NCBI GenBank assembly: GCA_029557535.1
Contig: JAKQII010000390.1
Coordinates: forward strand, 1-62,803
DNA: 62,803 nucleotides
Source: Acidobacteriota bacterium
Lineage (GTDB): Bacteria; Acidobacteriota; Blastocatellia; Pyrinomonadales; Pyrinomonadaceae
Reading direction: 5' to 3'
In this document: positions 1 to 8,445 of the stretch, one piece after another
Numbering within the stretch: the first letter of the stretch is position 1
Layout: every line of letters begins with the position of its first letter
Notes under the pieces: generated by a model
What the model was told of the DNA's origin: nothing
Seen by the model: only the letters and a program-made list of their open reading frames with translations
The model's database searches: none
Translations under genes and position numbers: made by a program

Positions 1-35
1 AAAACCGGCAACGACTCGATCTAGCAACGACCGGT

Positions 36-103
36 ATTCAAGATTCAAGATTCGAAAAATTCAAGATTCAAGATTCGAAAAATTCAAGATTCAAGATTCA
101 AAA
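36..103. repeat. three tandem 23-bp AT-rich repeats
   Basis: Three head-to-tail copies with a 23-bp period start at 36, 59 and 82. Each is built from the heptamer ATTCAAG followed by ATTCGAAAA, and the third ends in CAAAA instead of CGAAAA. The same heptamer family recurs at the far end of the window (about 62459-62580), so this looks like a dispersed simple intergenic repeat. No gene product is implied. Confidence 0.85.
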
Positions 104-199
104 CGATCTTCGAAACCTGAAATTCTGAGTTTTGATTGTTCATGATTCAAGATTCAAAAAGATCCTCAAAATCTGAAATTTTGAGTTTTGAATGTTGAA
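88..199. repeat. two tandem imperfect 56-bp copies
   Basis: Positions 88-143 and 144-199 align with a 56-bp period. Each copy starts GATTCAAGATTCAAAA and continues through a CTGAAATT(C/T)TGAGTTTTGA block. The array abuts the stop codon of the asparaginase gene at 215, so it is this gene's 3' flank on the minus strand. Confidence 0.75.
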
Positions 200-214
200 T
201 TGGAATCCGGGATC

Positions 215-1339
215 CTAATTTTCGTAAATTTTGACCACAGGCTTTCCGTCCGGCCCGATGTACGCCCGGTACATGCCTTCCGAATTGAAGGAGATTCCGA
301 TGTTTCCGAATTTGTCCAGAACAACCACGCCGCCGTCGCCACCGAGCGCCTTCACTTTCTTCAAAACAAAATCGGCGGCTTGCTGAACCGGCATCGCCCG
401 GTACTCGACCTGCGCCGAAATGTCGCGCGCGACCCCGAGACGGATAAAGAATTCGCCCCAACCTGTCGCCGAAACACCGCATGTGTTGTTATTCGCGAAG
501 GTGCCCGCGCCGATTATTGGGGCGTCGCCGACACGTCCGTACTTTTTGTTGGTCATGCCTCCCGTCGACGTTCCCGCAGCGATGTTCCCGTCCTTGTCGA
601 GCGCGACCGCGCCGACCGTTCCGAACTTATTCTCGCCAAGCAACTGGCCGGGCGTCATGCCGGCGTAGATCGGTTCGTTTGTCGGCGACGCGGAAATCAG
701 CCTGCCGCTGCCTTTTTCCCTTTCACGTTTTGCTTTTTCCTTCTCTTTCTCTTCTTTGATCACCTGCTGCAGCGCGTCCCAGCGTCGCTGCGTCCAGAAG
801 TATTTCTCAGCGACCAGTTCGATTCCCATTTCTTTTGCAAAGACCTCGGCACCGTCGCCGATCATCATCACGTGAGGCGAGCGCTCCATGACCGCGCGCG
901 CCAGAGAGATCGGGTTCTTAACATGATGCAGGCCCGCGACCGCTCCGGCATTGAGAGTTTTGCCTTCCATGATCGACGCGTCGAGTTCGTTCTTGCCGTC
1001 GGCAGTAAAAACCGCACCCTTTCCGGCGTTGAACAGCGGCGAGTCCTCAAGTATCCGGATCGCGATCTCGACCGCTTCAACGGCCTTTTTTCCGTCCTGC
1101 AGCGCCTTGTATCCCGCCGTAACGGACTCTTCGAGTTTCTTGACGTATTCCGCCTCCTGCTCGGGCGTCAGAGTTCCCTTTTTTATGACCCCCGCGCCGC
1201 CATGAATGATGAACCCGAGTCGCGGATTCTGTGGTGACTGCAACTGCTTGATCTCGGCAAAGCCCCCTTTCTGTCCCAGCACTGAAAATGGCGTCAACAA
1301 AAACGTGAATGCCAGAAAAACCGATATGATACGAATCAT
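215..1339 (-). CDS. isoaspartyl peptidase / L-asparaginase (Ntn-hydrolase)
   Basis: This gene encodes a plant-type asparaginase/beta-aspartyl peptidase that hydrolyses isoaspartyl dipeptides and asparagine after self-cleavage into two subunits. The motif GTVGAVALD carries the predicted nucleophile Thr241, the new N-terminus of the beta subunit. HGGAG (about 46-50) and GAGTFANN are further family blocks. Residues 1-22 form a hydrophobic signal peptide, so export to the periplasm is likely. A Lys/Glu-rich loop (about 195-210) precedes the cleavage site, as in many bacterial members. I prefer the ATG at 1339 because GGAG lies 9 nt upstream; a TTG at 1354 would add five residues. It appears monocistronic. 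Confidence 0.93.
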   Translation of the reverse strand: MIRIISVFLAFTFLLTPFSVLGQKGGFAEIKQLQSPQNPRLGFIIHGGAGVIKKGTLTPEQEAEYVKKLEESVTAGYKALQDGKKAVEAVEIAIRILEDSPLFNAGKGAVFTADGKNELDASIMEGKTLNAGAVAGLHHVKNPISLARAVMERSPHVMMIGDGAEVFAKEMGIELVAEKYFWTQRRWDALQQVIKEEKEKEKAKREREKGSGRLISASPTNEPIYAGMTPGQLLGENKFGTVGAVALDKDGNIAAGTSTGGMTNKKYGRVGDAPIIGAGTFANNNTCGVSATGWGEFFIRLGVARDISAQVEYRAMPVQQAADFVLKKVKALGGDGGVVVLDKFGNIGISFNSEGMYRAYIGPDGKPVVKIYEN

Positions 1340-1519
1340 GATTTTGAACTCCAACCATCGATAAATTGACCGAATTCTTACCGTTTCGCCCGAGGATCAA
1401 CGAGGAAGTTCGCGAATTCTCTTCCGCACGATCTGCATCAACCACGTCATCTGCGACGGGCATTTCCGGCTTGAAATCCAGGTCCGATCTTCGAGCAAGA
1501 TTAACACGCGGAAATGAAC

Positions 1520-1548
1520 AAAAAAAAGCCGCCGAACAAATCGGCGGC
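1520..1548 (-). terminator. intrinsic terminator after the 1580-2386 gene
   Basis: Read on the minus strand, GCCGCCGA pairs perfectly with TCGGCGGC around a 5-nt loop and is followed by a run of T (A1520-A1527 on the plus strand). It lies about 30 nt past the stop of the gene at 1580 and so closes the isoprenoid operon. Confidence 0.85.
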
Positions 1549-1579
1549 CGAGGTCGGGGGATAACCCTTTCGGGACCTC

Positions 1580-2386
1580 TTAAGGAACGTAGATGCTGAG
1601 CAGACTCTTGATATCAAAAGCCGCTTGATTCGGCACGATCCCCGCATTTGCGGCGCCGCGATATGACCGCTGGCCGCCGATCGAATCGAGCCCGAGAACC
1701 TCGCGGTAAATGAACAGGTGGAAATCCTGGGTCAGCCAGTTCCAGTCGTGCTCGTCGTAACTTCTTTTCAAAACGCATTTCGGATAGGCGATCCGAAGGT
1801 ACTCGTTGATCTCGCGAAGATAGAGCGAATCGAGATTGAATTCACGCAGGCGCTTCTTTGTCAGGAGAAAGTGCTTTTGCGAGTGGACGAAGTAGTCGAA
1901 ATCGGTTTCGCCGTAAATGGTCAGTTCGAGGTCGAAAAGGAATGCGATCGTATGCCGGAACTGGTTCGACGTCACCGGCATGAATCGGTTCGGAATCAAC
2001 GTGCCGGTCCAGCCGGAGAGAGCGTTGTAGCTCATCGACGTGCGAAGAAGATCCGGCTCGGACCAATTTCTGAAGACCAAATCCGTGATAAGTTCGGCGT
2101 CCTCGAATTGCATTGCCTCAGAAAACTCCGCGTCTCCGCAGCCCGGAAGAAATCGGATCCCGCAGATCCGCGATTCGCTGTTCTTGTGGTAAAAGTCTTT
2201 CTCTTCGATCCTCCGGCAGATCTCAAAGATAGTTTGCGGACTTTGAGTTCGGGTGTTGATCCTGCGGTTGACGAAATTCGCGAAATAGAATTTGGAGATC
2301 TCGTTCTTTGTCCAGAGTGTCTTGTCGCAATAATCCTTGTACATGCCCAAACAATGGGCGAACTTTCCGAGGTTCAGCAATGACAT
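1580..2386 (-). CDS. hypothetical protein, 268 aa
   Basis: I do not recognise this family. The protein is soluble, with no signal peptide or membrane segment, and is rich in aromatic and charged residues (for example CVLKRSYDEHDWNWL near residue 215). It lies 95 nt downstream of the squalene/phytoene synthase gene on the same strand and ahead of a strong terminator, so it is probably the last gene of that operon or a separate short unit. Its length, codon pattern and the terminator argue that it is real. The start ATG at 2386 has no clear Shine-Dalgarno sequence. Confidence 0.75.
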   Translation of the reverse strand: MSLLNLGKFAHCLGMYKDYCDKTLWTKNEISKFYFANFVNRRINTRTQSPQTIFEICRRIEEKDFYHKNSESRICGIRFLPGCGDAEFSEAMQFEDAELITDLVFRNWSEPDLLRTSMSYNALSGWTGTLIPNRFMPVTSNQFRHTIAFLFDLELTIYGETDFDYFVHSQKHFLLTKKRLREFNLDSLYLREINEYLRIAYPKCVLKRSYDEHDWNWLTQDFHLFIYREVLGLDSIGGQRSYRGAANAGIVPNQAAFDIKSLLSIYVP

Positions 2387-2481
2387 GGGGACCGTCTACT
2401 CCTTTTAATCCGTAAGACAGCAAGTTCCGACTTGAACCAAGCCTGCGCCATCTTCTCTCTTCAAGTGTTTCGATAAGAGAC

Positions 2482-3429
2482 TTAATCGGTGCCCGCTTCC
2501 AGAAAGAGGGCGGAGCGACCGGCGAGACGGTAGGCGCTCGGGATTTGCCGGACCTTCCATCCAAACGATGTTCGCGCTCGTTCGGCAAAAACGTCGTAAC
2601 GCTGCTTTTCAATGCGCTTGAGGATTCCGGAATAGACCGTCGAGGCGGCCGCGACGGTGAACCTCGAATCCCGATCGAGATAACCGATCCCCGCATTTCC
2701 GCGCCGGTAGAACTCGCGCGCGCGTGCGATCTCGAACTTCATCAGTTCGATGAAATTCGCGTCGATCCGACGCTCGATGATTTGTTTATCGGAAACGCCG
2801 AAGCGGTCGAGGTCCTCGCGCGGGAGGTAGATCCGGCCGCGCTCCGCGTCTTCTCCGACGTCACGCAAAATATTCGTCAATTGCATCGCGATGCCAAGCG
2901 CTTCGGCATTACCCAACGCGCTCTTCTCCGAATAGCCGAGGATCTCGGACGACATCAGGCCGACGGTCGAGGCGACGCGGTAGCAATAAACATAAAGATC
3001 ATCGAAGGTCGCGTAACGGTCGATCTCGGTGTCCTGGATGACACCTTTGATCAATTCGATTGGAAGTTTGATATCGAATCTGTATTTCTTCAGAAGATCG
3101 TTCCAAGCGATGAAGACGAGATCCTGGTCCGACGGTTGCTCAGAATTGTAATCAACCTTGCCGGTATAGACATCCCGCAAACGCGATTCCCAGCGTGCGA
3201 CCGCTTCGCGGCGCGATTCTGCGGAGCCATTAGCCTCGTCGACGGCGTCATCGACGTGCCGGCAGAAGGCATAGATCGGGTAAACCGCTCGCCGTTTCTC
3301 ACGCGGAAGGAATTTCGCGGCAAAATAAAAACTGCGGGCATGTTTTCTGGTGACACTCTCGCAGTATTCGTATGCGGTTTTGAGGAGACTCGGTTCCATC
3401 AGGAACAACATCTTTTCAAGGTCGGGCAA
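2482..3429 (-). CDS. squalene/phytoene synthase family protein
   Basis: The protein belongs to the trans head-to-head prenyl synthases that condense two C15 or C20 diphosphates into squalene, presqualene diphosphate or phytoene. Both Asp-rich Mg-binding motifs are visible: HVDDAVDE near residue 64 and NILRDVGEDAERGRIYLP in the second half. Its length (about 305-315 aa) is normal for HpnC/HpnD/CrtB-type enzymes, and the sequence alone does not settle which product is made. The gene follows an exported unknown and a prenyl diphosphate synthase in one operon, which supplies its substrate. The 3429 start is TTG directly after the upstream stop; ATG codons at 3411 or 3399 are alternatives. Confidence 0.9.
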   Translation of the reverse strand: MPDLEKMLFLMEPSLLKTAYEYCESVTRKHARSFYFAAKFLPREKRRAVYPIYAFCRHVDDAVDEANGSAESRREAVARWESRLRDVYTGKVDYNSEQPSDQDLVFIAWNDLLKKYRFDIKLPIELIKGVIQDTEIDRYATFDDLYVYCYRVASTVGLMSSEILGYSEKSALGNAEALGIAMQLTNILRDVGEDAERGRIYLPREDLDRFGVSDKQIIERRIDANFIELMKFEIARAREFYRRGNAGIGYLDRDSRFTVAAASTVYSGILKRIEKQRYDVFAERARTSFGWKVRQIPSAYRLAGRSALFLEAGTD

Positions 3430-4143
3430 TCAGTGCGCCGCGGTTATCTTCGGCAAGTCCTGCTTTCTGATCCAATCCGCATTCGACGGGATCGGCCGGG
3501 ACTCAATCGAAAACTTTCCTTCGTCGTTGAGCGGAAAAAGTCCGGTCTTTCGCCATCTCTGGGCCAGTTCGCGCAACTCATCCTTATTCTTTTCCAACGG
3601 ACTCACTTCGAAAAGGAATGAAAAGTACTTTGCGGCGAGCATCCTGCGAACTTCCTCAATATCGCCCACCAACGCGTAACGCGACGGTTCGTATTTTCGT
3701 TTACTGTCTTTGACTACAATACCAACGGTCATCGGAAATACATACGATTCACCGGGCTCAATGACGCGGGTTTCCGAGGACGACGGAACGTCGTACAATT
3801 GACGTCTCGAAAATCCCCATACACTGTAATCAGACAAGGGTTTCACGAATCCTTCGTTGCCTCCATTCGAAAGATCGAGGAATCGGAGGCGCATTGGCGT
3901 ACCAAGCCCGTAGGGAACGATCAAGGTTTGAGTCCCTTCATTGGAAACCTTGAGTTGAACCGTCGCAATGTACCGAGCCGGTCGCCAATCCCCTGGATAT
4001 TGCGGGCTTCCAACAGTAGCAGCCTTGTATTCCCAGCCACTAACGGCGCCGGTCACGACCAATCCTGCATTGTGGTCCGTCGCCGCGGTCCATGAGACAA
4101 ATAGTCCGATAAGAACGGTGGCAAATGTGATCTGTTTGAGCAC
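3430..4143 (-). CDS. exported hypothetical protein inside isoprenoid operon
   Basis: The open frame runs upstream to 4332, but the 5' part is a shadow of the prenyl synthase gene. The likely start is GTG at 4143, where AAGGAG sits 5 nt upstream, only 1 nt after the upstream stop. The protein then begins with a signal peptide (LKQITFATVLIGLFVSWTAA). The mature part is about 215 aa and predicted beta-rich, with no motif that I recognise. It ends immediately before the squalene/phytoene synthase gene, so the three genes are translationally linked. A role in envelope isoprenoid lipids is only a guess from context. Confidence 0.8.
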   Translation of the reverse strand: MLKQITFATVLIGLFVSWTAATDHNAGLVVTGAVSGWEYKAATVGSPQYPGDWRPARYIATVQLKVSNEGTQTLIVPYGLGTPMRLRFLDLSNGGNEGFVKPLSDYSVWGFSRRQLYDVPSSSETRVIEPGESYVFPMTVGIVVKDSKRKYEPSRYALVGDIEEVRRMLAAKYFSFLFEVSPLEKNKDELRELAQRWRKTGLFPLNDEGKFSIESRPIPSNADWIRKQDLPKITAAH

Positions 4144-4144
4144 T

Positions 4145-5038
4145 TCAACTCCTTCGCTCGCCCAAATAATCCGCGAACTGGATGAGGCAACTTCGCGCCT
4201 CGCCCGGCTCGAAATTCTCGACCAGGATCCGCTTCGCGTCGTCGATGGTCTGTGCCAGCCTGACCCTCGCGGCCTCGCGACCGCTTTCCCCGACGAAAGT
4301 CTTGTTTGTGAAGATCGCGTCGTCTTCTTCAATATCGATCAGATCATCACTAAGCTGATATGCGTCGCCGAGCAGTTCGGCGAATCGGGAGAGTTTTACG
4401 AGATCAATCGGGTTCGCACCGGCGAGGATCGCTCCGACGCGGATCGCAAGCCGCATCAACGCCGACGTCTTCAGATTCCGGACCGACTCCGATTCGGCAT
4501 ATTTCGACGATCCAGCGCCGGTCGCGAGCGCCAAATCGACAGCCTGCCCGCCGACCATGCCGGCGGCCCCGATGCACTCGACGAGTTCGGCATGCGCGAG
4601 CATCGCCCGCTCCGGCAGATTGGCATGATTGACGAACACCAGTCCGTATGATGCGTTGAGAAAGCCGATCGCTACCAGAACGGCGAGACCTTCGCCGAAT
4701 TTTTCGTGGACGGATGTTTTTCCGCGCCGCATCTCGGCGTCGTCCATGCACGGCAGGTCGTCAAAGATCAGCGAGCTCGTATGGATGTATTCGCCGGCGA
4801 CCGCCGCCGGCAGGACCGATTCCGCGTTCCCGCCAACAAGTTCCGCACCAAGCATCGTCAATACGGGCCGCAACCGTTTCCCGCCCGAAAAGAGCGCGTA
4901 CTCGACGGCTTCGTTGAACCGCGACTCGATCTGCGCCGGCGCAAGCGGCAAATGCGCGCGCAACGCCGCCTCGATGGCCGGCCGGTACCGTTCGACATAG
5001 CTCCCCAGTCCGCTGAATTTTTCTTCGTAACCAGTCAT
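4145..5038 (-). CDS. polyprenyl (farnesyl/geranylgeranyl) diphosphate synthase
   Basis: This is an all-trans short-chain prenyltransferase that elongates DMAPP with IPP to C15 or C20 diphosphates. The first Asp-rich motif DDLPCMDD (residues 93-100) with a two-residue insertion, the GGKRLRP substrate block (52-58) and the second motif QLSDDLIDIEED (228-239) are intact. The length of 297 aa fits IspA/GGPPS. The residues upstream of the first motif (HTSSLIF) include no bulky pair that would fix chain length with certainty. It is the second gene of the isoprenoid operon and supplies the head-to-head synthase two genes downstream. Confidence 0.93.
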   Translation of the reverse strand: MTGYEEKFSGLGSYVERYRPAIEAALRAHLPLAPAQIESRFNEAVEYALFSGGKRLRPVLTMLGAELVGGNAESVLPAAVAGEYIHTSSLIFDDLPCMDDAEMRRGKTSVHEKFGEGLAVLVAIGFLNASYGLVFVNHANLPERAMLAHAELVECIGAAGMVGGQAVDLALATGAGSSKYAESESVRNLKTSALMRLAIRVGAILAGANPIDLVKLSRFAELLGDAYQLSDDLIDIEEDDAIFTNKTFVGESGREAARVRLAQTIDDAKRILVENFEPGEARSCLIQFADYLGERRS

Positions 5039-5059
5039 CTGGATTAAGAGACGTTTCGG

Positions 5060-5395
5060 CTATTCGGTCCGCCCGTCCGCATAGTGCTCGCGCGCGGCAC
5101 AAGCGATTTCGGACGGCACGACAACTCTGAACGGATGCTTCGCGACGAAACTTGGAACCCGTTTGACACGCGCGCCGAGACGTTCGAGTTCATCCGCGAC
5201 GATCTCGTCCGATGGCTCGGCAACGGCAAACTTCTCGAACGCACGCTTTAACGCGCCGCGCAGCCGGTCCAGCGCCAGTTCCCGCTCCGCCAGCACCTTC
5301 CTCCGCGACTGAAAATCGCCCAGGGCGTATAGAATGATCCGGCCGAGATCGACGGCCTCGGCGGGATTTTCAAATAGGCTCGGCTGTTCGGTCAT
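5060..5395 (-). CDS. hypothetical protein, 111 aa
   Basis: A short soluble protein precedes the prenyl diphosphate synthase by 21 nt on the same strand. It has a helical, charged middle (about residues 30-60) and a C-terminal stretch with a KHPFRVVVPSEI segment. In many bacteria the xseB exonuclease VII small subunit sits at this place before ispA, and size and helicity are roughly compatible, but I see no convincing xseB signature. Treat the function as unknown. It probably heads the minus-strand operon whose promoter would lie in the 5396-5473 gap shared with divergent coaBC. Confidence 0.65.
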   Translation of the reverse strand: MTEQPSLFENPAEAVDLGRIILYALGDFQSRRKVLAERELALDRLRGALKRAFEKFAVAEPSDEIVADELERLGARVKRVPSFVAKHPFRVVVPSEIACAAREHYADGRTE

Positions 5396-5473
5396 CGCTC
5401 GCGATACGTTGGAATATTAACACAGCTTAGTGCTATTTTAAGTTAGATTTTACATGCGGTTAGCGTCACGGAT

Positions 5474-6715
5474 ATGAGCGAAACGGAACGAAAACCAAGG
5501 GTCGGACTCGGCGTTTGCGGCGGAATCGCGGCGTACAAAGCGATCGAGGTACTGCGCATGCTGCAAAAAGCGGGATGCGACGTTTCCGTCGCGATGACGC
5601 GGCACGCGACGGAGTTCGTCAAGCCGTTGACGTTCCGGGCGCTGACCGGCGAATACGTGATCGTGGATGATTACGACGAGGCGAATCCCGACCCGATCGC
5701 ACACGTGAATTTCTCGCAGAACATCGATCTTCTGCTTGTCGTCCCGGCCACCGCAAACGTCCTCGCGAAATTCGCTAACGGAATCGCCGACGACTTTCTG
5801 ACGTCGACGTACCTTGCGTCGACCGCTCCGGTCCTCGTCGCTCCGGCGATGAACGTTTCGATGTGGGAAAAGCCGTCAACGCAGCGGAACATCGAGCTGC
5901 TCAGAGCCGACAACGTGAAGTTTGCTGAGCCGATCTCGGGCGAGCTGGCCTGCAAAACGGTCGGAACCGGAAAACTCGATGACGTCGAGAACATCGCCAA
6001 GCAGGCGTTCGCGATCCTCGGGATCAGGCCGCGGTCGGTGTCGACCGGCACGCACGTTGACGATCTCTCGAACGAACATATCCTGGTCACCGTCGGCGGC
6101 ACCCGCGAGGCGATCGATCCCGTGCGGTTCATCTCGAACCATTCGTCGGGGAAGATGGGATTCGCGCTCGCCGAGGCCGCCCGCGATCGCGGCGCGTGGG
6201 TAACGTGCGTGACGGGATCGGTGACGGCGGAACCGCCCGAAGGCGTCGAGGTCGTGCGGGTCGAGTCGGCCCAACAGATGCTGAACTCGGTAATGACGTA
6301 TCTTTCGGGAGCGACGGTCTTTGTCGGCGCTGCCGCGGTCGCGGATTACCGACCTAAGATCGTTGCCGATGCGAAGATCAAAAAGACGGATGCCGAGGAA
6401 TTGACGCTTGAGTTGGAACGCACTCCGGACATCCTGTCGACCGTTTCCGACGTGCGGAATTCCCGGCTGATCGTCGTCGGGTTCGCCGCCGAGACGAACG
6501 ATGTCGAAGCCTATGCCAGATCGAAAATGGAACGGAAAAGGCTTGATATGATCGTCGCCAACGACGTCAGCGTCGCCGGCCAGGGATTCGGGACCGAGAA
6601 CAATTCGGCGATCCTCTTGACGCGAGACGATCGGATTGAGTTGCCGCTTCAATCGAAACGTGAAATGGCCGACAGAATCCTCGATGCAATCATCGAAGTG
6701 CGGGCGAACAGATGA
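5474..6715 (+). CDS. coaBC: bifunctional phosphopantothenoylcysteine decarboxylase / phosphopantothenate-cysteine ligase
   Basis: CoaBC performs two consecutive steps of coenzyme A synthesis. The N-terminal flavoprotein domain shows GVCGGIAAYKA, the ATAN block (VVPATANVLAKFANGIADD), the PAMN motif (APAMNVSMW) and the clamp-loop cysteine in LACKTVGTGKL. The C-terminal ligase domain shows VTVGGTREAIDPVRFISN followed by HSSGKMG, and later VGFAAET. Length (413 aa) is standard. The start ATG at 5474 lies on a leader divergent from the isoprenoid operon. It overlaps the downstream glycosylase gene by 4 nt (ATGA), so the two are translationally coupled. Confidence 0.97.
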   Translation: MSETERKPRVGLGVCGGIAAYKAIEVLRMLQKAGCDVSVAMTRHATEFVKPLTFRALTGEYVIVDDYDEANPDPIAHVNFSQNIDLLLVVPATANVLAKFANGIADDFLTSTYLASTAPVLVAPAMNVSMWEKPSTQRNIELLRADNVKFAEPISGELACKTVGTGKLDDVENIAKQAFAILGIRPRSVSTGTHVDDLSNEHILVTVGGTREAIDPVRFISNHSSGKMGFALAEAARDRGAWVTCVTGSVTAEPPEGVEVVRVESAQQMLNSVMTYLSGATVFVGAAAVADYRPKIVADAKIKKTDAEELTLELERTPDILSTVSDVRNSRLIVVGFAAETNDVEAYARSKMERKRLDMIVANDVSVAGQGFGTENNSAILLTRDDRIELPLQSKREMADRILDAIIEVRANR

Positions 6716-7674
6716 CGGAAGCAAACCGACAACTTGCGATCGACGTGCGCGAGCACCTCGAATACCTTCGGGAACTGGGCGTCGAGACCATGAAAGTCGA
6801 ACTCGCCGATTCCCCGCCGCTCGATCATCCAGTCATGGTCGTGACCGAAGAGCAGGTGTCGCATGAAAAAGTCGAACGGTTCATTCCGGATCGGCCGTTC
6901 TTTACGAAACAGCCGTTGCCTCCGCCCGCCAAACCGAACGTGCCGGCGAATGCCTCGCGTTTGAGTCTGCTTGAGTCGACGCGGCTGTCGAAACTCAATT
7001 CAGAAACCCCGCCGCTTAAATCGGTGCTCCCGCAAATATCAAAGAACGAAATGCCGAAACCAACCGTTTCACCTGCGACCAACCTCTTTGCCGACCGAAA
7101 TTCGGCGCTTCCTGACACGGGAGAGACGATCGAGGGGATCCGGACAGATATTGGCGATTGCCGTCGTTGCAGCCTTTGCGAAGGTCGGACGAAGATCGCG
7201 CACAGCACGGGCAGTTTTACGGCGGACCTGATGTTCGTCGGCGAGGCACCGGGAGCCGACGAGGATGCCCAGGGAGCACCTTTTGTCGGACGCGCCGGGC
7301 AGCTCTTGACGAAGATCATCGAGGCGATCGGGTTCAAACGCGACGACGTCTTTATCGGAAACATCAATCGCTGCCGCCCTCCGATGAACCGGGCGCCGCT
7401 GCCGAACGAGACCGCCGAGTGTAAACCGTTTCTGCTGCGTGAGATCGCGGTCGTTCGGCCCAAGGTGATCGTCGTCCTCGGAAACACCGCGATGAAGAAC
7501 CTGCTTGACACGAAAGAAGGGATCACGAAAATTCGCGGGATCTTTCAGGACTATTACGGTGTCAAAGTAATGCCGACCTTTCATCCGGCATACCTACTGC
7601 GCGATCCTAGCAAGAAACGCGAGGTTTGGGACGACATGAAAAAGGTTCGGGATTACCTGAATGAAAATCGGTGA
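6712..7674 (+). CDS. uracil-DNA glycosylase, family 4 (Fe-S type)
   Basis: The enzyme removes uracil from DNA in base-excision repair. The catalytic core occupies residues about 140-320: GEAPGADEDAQGAPFVGRAG (uracil pocket), NINRCRPPMNRAPLP, and TFHPAYLLR near the C-terminus. The [4Fe-4S] ligands are predicted at Cys150, Cys153, Cys221 and Cys237; the C-x15-C spacing of the last pair matches the family. Residues 1-135 are a Pro-rich, low-conservation extension that is common in this clade but absent from shorter family members. It is coupled to coaBC by a 4-nt overlap. Confidence 0.95.
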   Translation: MTEANRQLAIDVREHLEYLRELGVETMKVELADSPPLDHPVMVVTEEQVSHEKVERFIPDRPFFTKQPLPPPAKPNVPANASRLSLLESTRLSKLNSETPPLKSVLPQISKNEMPKPTVSPATNLFADRNSALPDTGETIEGIRTDIGDCRRCSLCEGRTKIAHSTGSFTADLMFVGEAPGADEDAQGAPFVGRAGQLLTKIIEAIGFKRDDVFIGNINRCRPPMNRAPLPNETAECKPFLLREIAVVRPKVIVVLGNTAMKNLLDTKEGITKIRGIFQDYYGVKVMPTFHPAYLLRDPSKKREVWDDMKKVRDYLNENR

Positions 7675-7843
7675 ATTGATCAATAACTACGGTCGTCTGA
7701 CCGATCGGGCCCGGTTCGTCACGCTCGCGTGCTCGTTTTTGATCGCGGCTGTCGCCGCGCTTGATCTGTCAAACTTGCTCAAGCGAATTTGGGAAGTTCC
7801 GCGTAACGAAATGGCTGATCCGACAAGCGTTAATCCCACATAA
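7661..7843 (+). CDS. possible small membrane protein, 60 aa
   Basis: This short frame overlaps the end of the glycosylase gene by 14 nt and encodes one hydrophobic helix (residues about 18-38) after a basic N-terminus. There is no good Shine-Dalgarno sequence, and I recognise no family. The overlap with the upstream stop would allow translational coupling, but the frame could be fortuitous. Confidence 0.35.
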   Translation: MKIGELINNYGRLTDRARFVTLACSFLIAAVAALDLSNLLKRIWEVPRNEMADPTSVNPT

Positions 7844-8173
7844 CGCAATAGAAGAAAGTTCCCGCCCGCGAATCTGCGCCAATGAACGCGAATCAAGCAA
7901 AGCATGACCGTTCCAACTCGTTATGTCTTGTTGCAATTCTCCTTACGTGACCCATTCCTGATCCGCGTTTCTTCTGTCAAATGGCTGATTGTTGGCGGAA
8001 ATTCGCGGGAGAGAATTTTCTAAAGCGTTTCGGGCTTATGCCGTGGCCGCGCTGCTCGGCGGTGTCGTTGCCGTGTTCGCATTCCGCTTTTTGATCTTTG
8101 TCTTATGCTCGCGGGAACGAGTTTCAAGCGCAACGCAAAAAACGCGCCGATCCACGACTGATTCGATATTTCG
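7844..8173. other. gap with no supported gene
   Basis: A plus-strand frame beginning with TTG at 7989 encodes a hydrophobic stretch (AVAALLGGVVAVFAFRFLI), but it lacks a ribosome-binding site and runs into the minus-strand gene at 8174. It may be a decayed membrane-protein fragment. I see no terminator or repeat here. Confidence 0.4.
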
Positions 8174-8356
8174 TCAGACCCGCTCGGTCTTTGTCCGTTT
8201 CCAGATCGTGATCGCGAGCATCACGCACGCGAGCCCGAAAAAGAAGACCCCGAGTCCTGCGGCCATCTGAAACTTCGCGGGGTTCAAGAACCCCCAAAAA
8301 ACCGCCGCGAACGTGGCCAGGAACAGAAAAACCGTCGTCACTCCAACTGTTTGCAT
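8174..8356 (-). CDS. small membrane protein, 60 aa
   Basis: The ATG at 8356 is preceded by a strong GGAGG. The 60-residue product contains two hydrophobic segments (VGVTTVFLFLATFAAVFWGF and AAGLGVFFFGLACVMLAITI) and a basic end (WKRTKTERV), so it is a two-helix inner-membrane peptide. The family is not recognised. The gene is divergent from the NUDIX gene and shares a 90-nt upstream gap with it. The longer frame to 8557 is an artefact of the antisense NUDIX sequence. Confidence 0.65.
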   Translation of the reverse strand: MQTVGVTTVFLFLATFAAVFWGFLNPAKFQMAAGLGVFFFGLACVMLAITIWKRTKTERV

Positions 8357-8445
8357 ACAGCCTCCTTCGATCTGATCGACCCGCCGTCCCCGGTTCGTGC
8401 TTGTCTCAATTATACCGCCGGTGTCAAACTGTTTTCGAAACAGAG

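Noticed and set aside
36-199. CRISPR array
   Set aside because: The repeats are directly adjacent without unique spacers, and no cas genes are nearby.
188-1237. 349-aa plus-strand frame
   Set aside because: It is antisense to the asparaginase gene, whose motifs and signal peptide are clear; no family likeness in this frame.
5060-5395. exonuclease VII small subunit (xseB)
   Set aside because: The position before a prenyl synthase is suggestive, but the sequence does not show the short conserved helical core of XseB and is longer.
7989-8270. 93-aa plus-strand frame with a hydrophobic helix
   Set aside because: TTG start without ribosome site, and it overlaps the better-supported small minus-strand gene at 8174-8356.
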